A stretch of DNA of 64,000 bases from Candidatus Cybelea sp. GTDB taxonomy: Bacteria > Vulcanimicrobiota > Vulcanimicrobiia > Vulcanimicrobiales > Vulcanimicrobiaceae. The notes under the pieces are model-generated. The model did not search any database, was not told where the DNA came from, and saw only the letters and a list, made by a program, of their open reading frames with translations. Position numbers and translations under genes: made by a program. Shown here one piece after another: positions 59,647 to 64,000 of the stretch; positions within the stretch are counted from its first letter, which is position 1; each line of letters starts with the position of its first letter. The stretch spans positions 41,241 through 105,240 of the forward strand of contig DASXFZ010000021.1 of the NCBI GenBank assembly GCA_036489315.1. The letters run 5' to 3'.

Positions 59647-60027
59647 GTGGCGCAGCCCGAGGATCTGCTCTACAGTAAGGAACACGAATGGGTTCGCCTT
59701 GACGGCGACACCGCGACGATCGGCATCACCGATTACGCGCAAGGCTCGCTTGGCGATATCGTCTTCGTCGAGCTGCCGAAAGTCGGCGCCACGATCGAGC
59801 AGTTCGGCAACGTCGGCGTCGTCGAGTCGGTCAAAGCCGTCTCGGATCTCTTCACCCCGATCTCCGGCGAAGTCATCGAGATCAACGGTACGCTCGACGA
59901 CGATCCCGCCGCCGTGAACCGCGAGCCGTACGGCGCCGGCTGGCTGATCAAAGTGCGCCTGCGCGACAACGGCGAAACCGCCAACCTCCTCAGCCCCACC
60001 GAATACGAGCTGCTCGCGGCCGAATAG
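59647..60027 (+). CDS. gcvH: Glycine cleavage system H protein
   Basis: 126 residues, normal length. YSKEHEWVRLDGDTATIGIT opens the lipoyl domain and the lipoylated Lys is in VVESVKAVSDLF. ISGEVIEINGTLDDDPAAVN closes the fold. It carries the aminomethyl and dihydrolipoyl intermediates between the P, T and L proteins. GAAGGAG precedes the GTG start. gcvPA lies 1.7 kb further on, beyond an inserted opposite-strand gene. Confidence 0.97.
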   Translation: MAQPEDLLYSKEHEWVRLDGDTATIGITDYAQGSLGDIVFVELPKVGATIEQFGNVGVVESVKAVSDLFTPISGEVIEINGTLDDDPAAVNREPYGAGWLIKVRLRDNGETANLLSPTEYELLAAE

Positions 60028-60238
60028 CGGCCGCACCGCGGCCGGCAGGCGCTAATTCCGGTGAAGAATGCGCCGCGTCGTCGATAACGTCGAACACGAT
60101 ATACTGCTGGCCCGATCCATCGATCATGGCATTCGGGTTCATCCCGAGGTGGGCGAAGATTTCGTCGTCGGCACGGATGCTTCGACAGGGTCAGGGTGAC
60201 ACGTTCGATGTGCTCAGGGCGCGAACAAGATCAGTCGC
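60028..60238. other. Gap after gcvH with a possible gene remnant on the minus strand
   Basis: Reading the minus strand from about 60186 to 60050 there is a coding-like stretch (ADDEIFAHLGMNPNAMIDG, then QQYIVFDVIDDAAH) that begins right after the inverted dispersed repeat. There is no start codon before the conserved-looking part and no domain I recognise. It may be a decayed gene end. Confidence 0.3.
60181..60202 (-). repeat. Dispersed GTCGAAGG-type repeat, copy 4 (inverted)
   Basis: On the minus strand reads GTCACCCTGACCCTGTCGAA, the same unit as the other copies, in opposite orientation. It abuts the possible gene remnant. Confidence 0.75.
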
Positions 60239-61714
60239 CTAGTGGAACAGGCGGCGGAGCGATGCGATCGTCGTGTCGGCACGCGCCGGCCGATCGGCGA
60301 CGAACGCCCAAAGGCCGCCGTCGGGGGTTAGCGTTCCCCGAGCGCCGACGGCCCGCGCCCAGTTTTGCACTTCGTCGCGGCCGCCGAGCAGTGCCCAGCG
60401 AACCTCCGCGTTGCCGAGCTGCTGGTCGTAATGGAAATAATCGCCCCCCGCCCAAGACGGAATCCCGGCGATGCGCTCGCGGCTATCGAAGTTGATGTGG
60501 TAGACCCAGAAATAGTCGCCGTAGATCATTCGGATGCCGCGTCGTGCGAGCAGTGCGCGTAAATGCTCGTCGTCCTTGAGCCCCTGCGTGAGCTCGGCGC
60601 GCGTTGTCGTTCCCGGCAGGCTGTAGAGCCAAAGGTTCGGCAGCGTCACGAGCACGACTGCCCCGACCGCCAACCACTTCCGGAAACTCCACAACGTCTG
60701 AGCCCCCATCGCGCACACAATCGGAACGATCAGATAGAGCGGCGCGATATAACGCACAGTCCAGCCGCGCATCGAGCCCGCTTGCGAGGTAACATACAGC
60801 AGGAAGACTCCTGCGAACACGAGCCAGATTAGTTGCCACGCCTCCGCATATTTCCCGTCGCGATTGCGCGCGATGATGAAGCCGGCCGTGACGATCGCAT
60901 ATCCGAGGATCAGCGGCGTCGAAAGCGACCACCAGCCGGCCGGTTCGTGGAAGAGCAGTTTGGGAACTTGCGTCACCACGAACCAGACGACGTTGTCGAC
61001 GACCACCGCCCCATTTGGCGCTGCTTGCGATGCCCAGTTGTGCGTCACCGATGCCGCGCCGTTTGCCGCATTGCCGATGATGAACGGCAGCGCACCGACG
61101 ACAAAGCCGATCCCGGCGACAAGAGCTTCGCGTACGGTCGCCGTACGCCGCCGCCAGGCAATCCAAATGAAGGCCGGCAGCAAGACCATCAGGGTCTGCA
61201 GCGATATCCAAATGCCGAAGCCGGCGCTCAATCCAAACGCGACGCGCTGCCAGACGCGCCCTTCTTGCCGCCACAGCGTCGCGAGCCAAAGCGTCGCCGC
61301 GCACGACGCCATGATCTCACCGTAAGCCCATGGCACGTATGTGACCGTCATGAACTGCTCGGGCGGCACGACGACAAAGATCATTGCGACGCATCCGAGC
61401 CGGTCGCCGAGCAATGCACGCAGGAAGAGCCAGGAAAAGACGACGTAGAGCGCACCCCAGGTCAGGCCGGTGAGCGCCAACCCGACGCGGCCGTCGCCCA
61501 ACAGGTGGAAGTAGCCTGCCGCGACATAACAGCTCGCGGCACTCAGCCGCGTGCAGCCGGGAAAGAAGAGCGGATAGGCTTCCGCTGCCACGCGGAACGC
61601 GCAGAGCCCCGCCAGCGTGCCGTCGGAATCGATCTGAAAGAGCGCGAGCGGAAAATAGAGCGCCGCCCGCAGCAACACGCCTGCCGCCACCAGTGCGATA
61701 CCGAGCCGCGCCAC
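60239..61714 (-). CDS. Multi-pass membrane glycosyltransferase-like protein (GT39/PMT type)
   Basis: 491 residues from a GTG at 61714. About eleven membrane helices and a final soluble domain of about 120 residues. The first loop has ALFQIDSDGTLAGLCAFRVA, with the acidic residue expected in the catalytic loop of GT-C enzymes, and FFPGCTRLSAASCYVAAGYF. It would use a lipid-linked sugar to modify a periplasmic or surface acceptor. A longer reading from 61882 would overlap gcvPA. It lies on the opposite strand between gcvH and gcvPA. Confidence 0.75.
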   Translation of the reverse strand: MARLGIALVAAGVLLRAALYFPLALFQIDSDGTLAGLCAFRVAAEAYPLFFPGCTRLSAASCYVAAGYFHLLGDGRVGLALTGLTWGALYVVFSWLFLRALLGDRLGCVAMIFVVVPPEQFMTVTYVPWAYGEIMASCAATLWLATLWRQEGRVWQRVAFGLSAGFGIWISLQTLMVLLPAFIWIAWRRRTATVREALVAGIGFVVGALPFIIGNAANGAASVTHNWASQAAPNGAVVVDNVVWFVVTQVPKLLFHEPAGWWSLSTPLILGYAIVTAGFIIARNRDGKYAEAWQLIWLVFAGVFLLYVTSQAGSMRGWTVRYIAPLYLIVPIVCAMGAQTLWSFRKWLAVGAVVLVTLPNLWLYSLPGTTTRAELTQGLKDDEHLRALLARRGIRMIYGDYFWVYHINFDSRERIAGIPSWAGGDYFHYDQQLGNAEVRWALLGGRDEVQNWARAVGARGTLTPDGGLWAFVADRPARADTTIASLRRLFH

Positions 61715-61772
61715 GCCGCTCGCTTTCTTTACGGAGGACCCTACGGCCTCGCGACGCAACCATCGTACTCGA

Positions 61773-63134
61773 ATGTACGCACCCCACACGCAACGCGACA
61801 TCGACGAGATGCTCGCAGCGGTCGGCGCCGAGTCGCTCGACGCACTGCTGCGCGTTCCCGACGAGATCGCACTCAAAGCCAAACTCGAGGTCGTTCCGGC
61901 GCTTCCCGAGTATCAAATTCAACGCCGCTTCGACCGCTTCGCCGAGAAGAACGCCGGCGTCGGTTACCGCTCGTTTCTCGGAGCCGGCTCCTACAACCAT
62001 TACGCTCCTCCGGCGATCGCGGCGCTGGCGATGCGCGGCGAGTTTCTCACCGCCTACACACCCTATCAGGCCGAAGTTTCGCAAGGCTATCTGCAGGCGA
62101 TCTACGAGTGGCAGACCTACATCTGCCTGCTCACCGGGATGGAGCTGGCCAATGCCTCGGTCTACGACGGCGCCACCGCGCTAGCCGAAGCAGCGATCAT
62201 GGCGCTGGGTGCGACGGGGCGCCAAAGAATTCTCGTCTCGCGAGCCATCCATCCGAACTACCGCGCGGTGCTGCGAACGTATTGCGAAGGGCTCGACGTC
62301 GCCGTCGATGAGATCGCCGTTACCGAAGATGGCGTTACCGATCTCGGCGCGCTTGAGACTGCCGTCGGCGGCAAAGAGTACGCCGCACTCGCGCTGCAGT
62401 CGCCGAACTTCTTCGGCTGCGTCGATACGCTGACGCCGGGCGCGCAGGAAGCGGTGGCGAGCAACGGCACCGTGCCGATCGCCGTCGTCGCCGAGGCGCT
62501 CTCACTCGCCGCACTCGAGCCGCCGGCTTCGTGGGGCGCGCAGATCGTGGCCGGTGAAGCGCAGAGCTTCGGCGTCGCGCAGGCCTACGGCGGCCCATAC
62601 GCGGGCTTCATCGCCTCGTCCAAAGAGCACATGCGCCGCATCCCCGGGCGGCTCGTGGGCAAGACGGTCGACAACGCCGGCCGCACGGCCTACGTGTTGA
62701 CGCTGCAGGCGCGCGAACAGCACATTCGCCGCGAGCGCGCGTCCTCGAACATCTGCACGAATCAGGCCCACTGCGCGCTGATCGCGACGATCTACCTGGC
62801 GCTGATGGGGAAGACCGGCCTGCGCGATGCCGCCGCGCTCAATCTGGCGCGTTCGCGCGAACTCGCCAGCGCCGTCGCCAACGTCGACGGCGTGACGCTC
62901 AAGTACGCTACGTCGTTCTTCAACGAGTTCGTCGCCGACGTCGGCCGGCCGGCCGGCGAAGTGCTCGAATCGCTCCAAGAGCTGGGGATTCTCGGCGGGG
63001 TCGATCTCGGGCGCTTCTATCCGGAGCTTGGCTCGTGCATTCTGATGACCGCGACCGAGCTGACGACCACCGCCGATATCAACGCCCTCGCCGCGGCCCT
63101 CGACGGAGCAATCAATGTCCACGCTCACATCTAG
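61773..63134 (+). CDS. gcvPA: Glycine dehydrogenase (decarboxylating) subunit 1
   Basis: 453 residues, the N-terminal half of the split P protein. FLGAGSYNHYAPPAI, FLTAYTPYQAEVSQGYLQAI and VYDGATALAEAAIMA are typical, as is GGPYAGFIASSKEHMRRIPG. With subunit 2 it decarboxylates glycine using PLP bound by subunit 2. The ATG is 58 bases from the divergent glycosyltransferase start, so it must have its own promoter there. It overlaps gcvPB by 20 bases. Confidence 0.96.
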   Translation: MYAPHTQRDIDEMLAAVGAESLDALLRVPDEIALKAKLEVVPALPEYQIQRRFDRFAEKNAGVGYRSFLGAGSYNHYAPPAIAALAMRGEFLTAYTPYQAEVSQGYLQAIYEWQTYICLLTGMELANASVYDGATALAEAAIMALGATGRQRILVSRAIHPNYRAVLRTYCEGLDVAVDEIAVTEDGVTDLGALETAVGGKEYAALALQSPNFFGCVDTLTPGAQEAVASNGTVPIAVVAEALSLAALEPPASWGAQIVAGEAQSFGVAQAYGGPYAGFIASSKEHMRRIPGRLVGKTVDNAGRTAYVLTLQAREQHIRRERASSNICTNQAHCALIATIYLALMGKTGLRDAAALNLARSRELASAVANVDGVTLKYATSFFNEFVADVGRPAGEVLESLQELGILGGVDLGRFYPELGSCILMTATELTTTADINALAAALDGAINVHAHI

Positions 63135-64000
63135 CAAGACCGAGCCGCTGATCTTCGAGCTCGGCCAAGAGGGGCGCGCGAACCGCTATCTCGAGGAAGG
63201 CAAAGCGCTCGACGCCTTTCTGCCGAAATCCGTCGTGCGCGAGAATCTGCCGTTGCCCGACAACAGCGAGCTCGACGTCGTGCGCCACTACACGCGGCTC
63301 TCGCACCGCACGTTCGGCATCGATCTGGGTTTCTATCCGCTCGGCTCGTGCACGATGAAGTACAACCCGCGCGTGAACGATGCCATCGTCGCCAAACGCG
63401 AGTTCGCGCAGCTGCACCCGTTCGTTCCCGATGCGCTCGCACAGGGCGCGCTGCAGATCATGTACGAGCTCGAACGGTCGCTCAGCTCACTCTTCGGGAT
63501 GGCGGCGTTCTCGCTCAATCCGTCGGCGGGCGCGCACGCGGAGCTCGGCGCGCTGCTGATCGCGAAGAAGTACTTCAAGGAACGCGGCGAAGCGCAGCGC
63601 GACAAAGTGATCGTGCCCGACACGGCGCACGGTACGAATCCGGCGTCCGCGGCGATGTGCGGCTTCAAGGTGATCTCGCTGCCGAGCAACGAGCGCGGCC
63701 GCGTCGGCGTCAGCGAGATTCGGGCGGTCCTCGGCCCCGATACCGCGGTCTGCATGATGACCAATCCCAATACGCTCGGGCTCTTCGAAGACGAGATCGC
63801 GCAGATCACCGCCGCGGTGCACGAAGCCGGCGGCCTGATGTACTACGACGGCGCGAACGCAAACGCGATCATGGGTTACACGCGGCCGGGCGATATGGGC
63901 TTCGACCTCATGCACCTCAACACGCACAAGACCTTTACAATTCCGCATGGCGGCGGCGGCGCCGGCCACGGCCCGCTGGGGGTCGCGGCGCACCTGGTCG
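63115..64000 (+). CDS. gcvPB: Glycine dehydrogenase (decarboxylating) subunit 2, 3' end cut off
   Basis: The first 295 codons are visible and the gene runs off the right edge. YPLGSCTMKYNPRVNDAI and FSLNPSAGAHAELGALLIAK are diagnostic. The PLP-binding Lys is in HLNTHKTFTIPHGGGGAG. ATG at 63115 has GGAG upstream and lies inside the end of gcvPA, so the two subunits are translationally coupled. Completes the P-protein of the glycine cleavage system; the L protein is not in the window. Confidence 0.96.
   Translation, partial: MSTLTSSKTEPLIFELGQEGRANRYLEEGKALDAFLPKSVVRENLPLPDNSELDVVRHYTRLSHRTFGIDLGFYPLGSCTMKYNPRVNDAIVAKREFAQLHPFVPDALAQGALQIMYELERSLSSLFGMAAFSLNPSAGAHAELGALLIAKKYFKERGEAQRDKVIVPDTAHGTNPASAAMCGFKVISLPSNERGRVGVSEIRAVLGPDTAVCMMTNPNTLGLFEDEIAQITAAVHEAGGLMYYDGANANAIMGYTRPGDMGFDLMHLNTHKTFTIPHGGGGAGHGPLGVAAHLV

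Noticed and set aside
58540..60036. Minus-strand open frame of 498 codons
   Set aside because: Antisense to gcvT and gcvH.

Overview
The window is GC-rich, densely coded bacterial DNA from a diderm (Gram-negative-type) organism. It has two TonB-dependent outer-membrane receptors, about ten predicted lipoproteins, a Tat-exported molybdoenzyme subunit and many Sec signal peptides. Several features together (exported beta-propellers, sedolisin-type peptidase, split glycine decarboxylase, SpoIIE-type phosphatase, many GTG/TTG starts and GTGA overlaps) suggest an uncultured soil lineage. Candidatus Eremiobacterota (WPS-2) is my best guess, but this is inference without a marker gene. I see no phage, insertion sequence, CRISPR array, rRNA or tRNA.

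Layout. 1-4.7 kb: a paoABC-type periplasmic aldehyde oxidoreductase (paoC cut by the left edge), an anchored protein and a Rieske ferredoxin. 5.2-7.8 kb: a PAS-GAF-PP2C-HATPase signalling protein and an acetyltransferase. 8.7-13.9 kb: two divergent TonB-dependent receptors whose best start codons overlap. 14-25 kb: small exported proteins, a LuxR-type regulator, a Na+/H+ antiporter, a HAD phosphatase, a zinc alcohol dehydrogenase, a TMEM175-like channel, a PDZ-membrane-GAF protein and an aldo/keto reductase. 24.7-29.2 kb: YceI/HxlR and MmyB-type regulator/MFS pump pairs with operator-like dyads between them, then DoxX. 29.3-31.7 kb: DEAD-box helicase, double zinc ribbon and fatty-acid desaturase, a set that would suit cold or membrane stress. 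31.9-42.7 kb: beta-propeller lipoproteins, a second membrane-GAF protein, a SoxR regulator facing an SDR-QueA-like operon, a double GNAT protein, transglutaminase, ketopantoate reductase and an orphan ParS-type antitoxin.

42.7-48.8 kb is a minus-strand block of exported proteins: TAP-like hydrolase, multicopper oxidase, beta-galactosidase-like lipoprotein and phosphoesterase. Here a degenerate GH35-type domain in one frame runs into beta-galactosidase jelly rolls joined to a complete multicopper oxidase in another frame. This is the most unusual architecture in the window. 48.9-53.5 kb holds small proteins, an NHL lipoprotein and a sedolisin.

53.6-64 kb is housekeeping metabolism. It contains sufB alone, preceded by an 11-bp tandem repeat, and speD with a strong promoter and a leader of about 235 nt. 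It also has an aminopropyltransferase with thermospermine-synthase-like motifs, a thioesterase, and the glycine cleavage genes gcvT-gcvH then gcvPA-gcvPB, separated by an oppositely oriented membrane glycosyltransferase gene. The right edge cuts gcvPB. A GTCACCCTGAGC..GTCGAAGG dispersed repeat occurs at four places.
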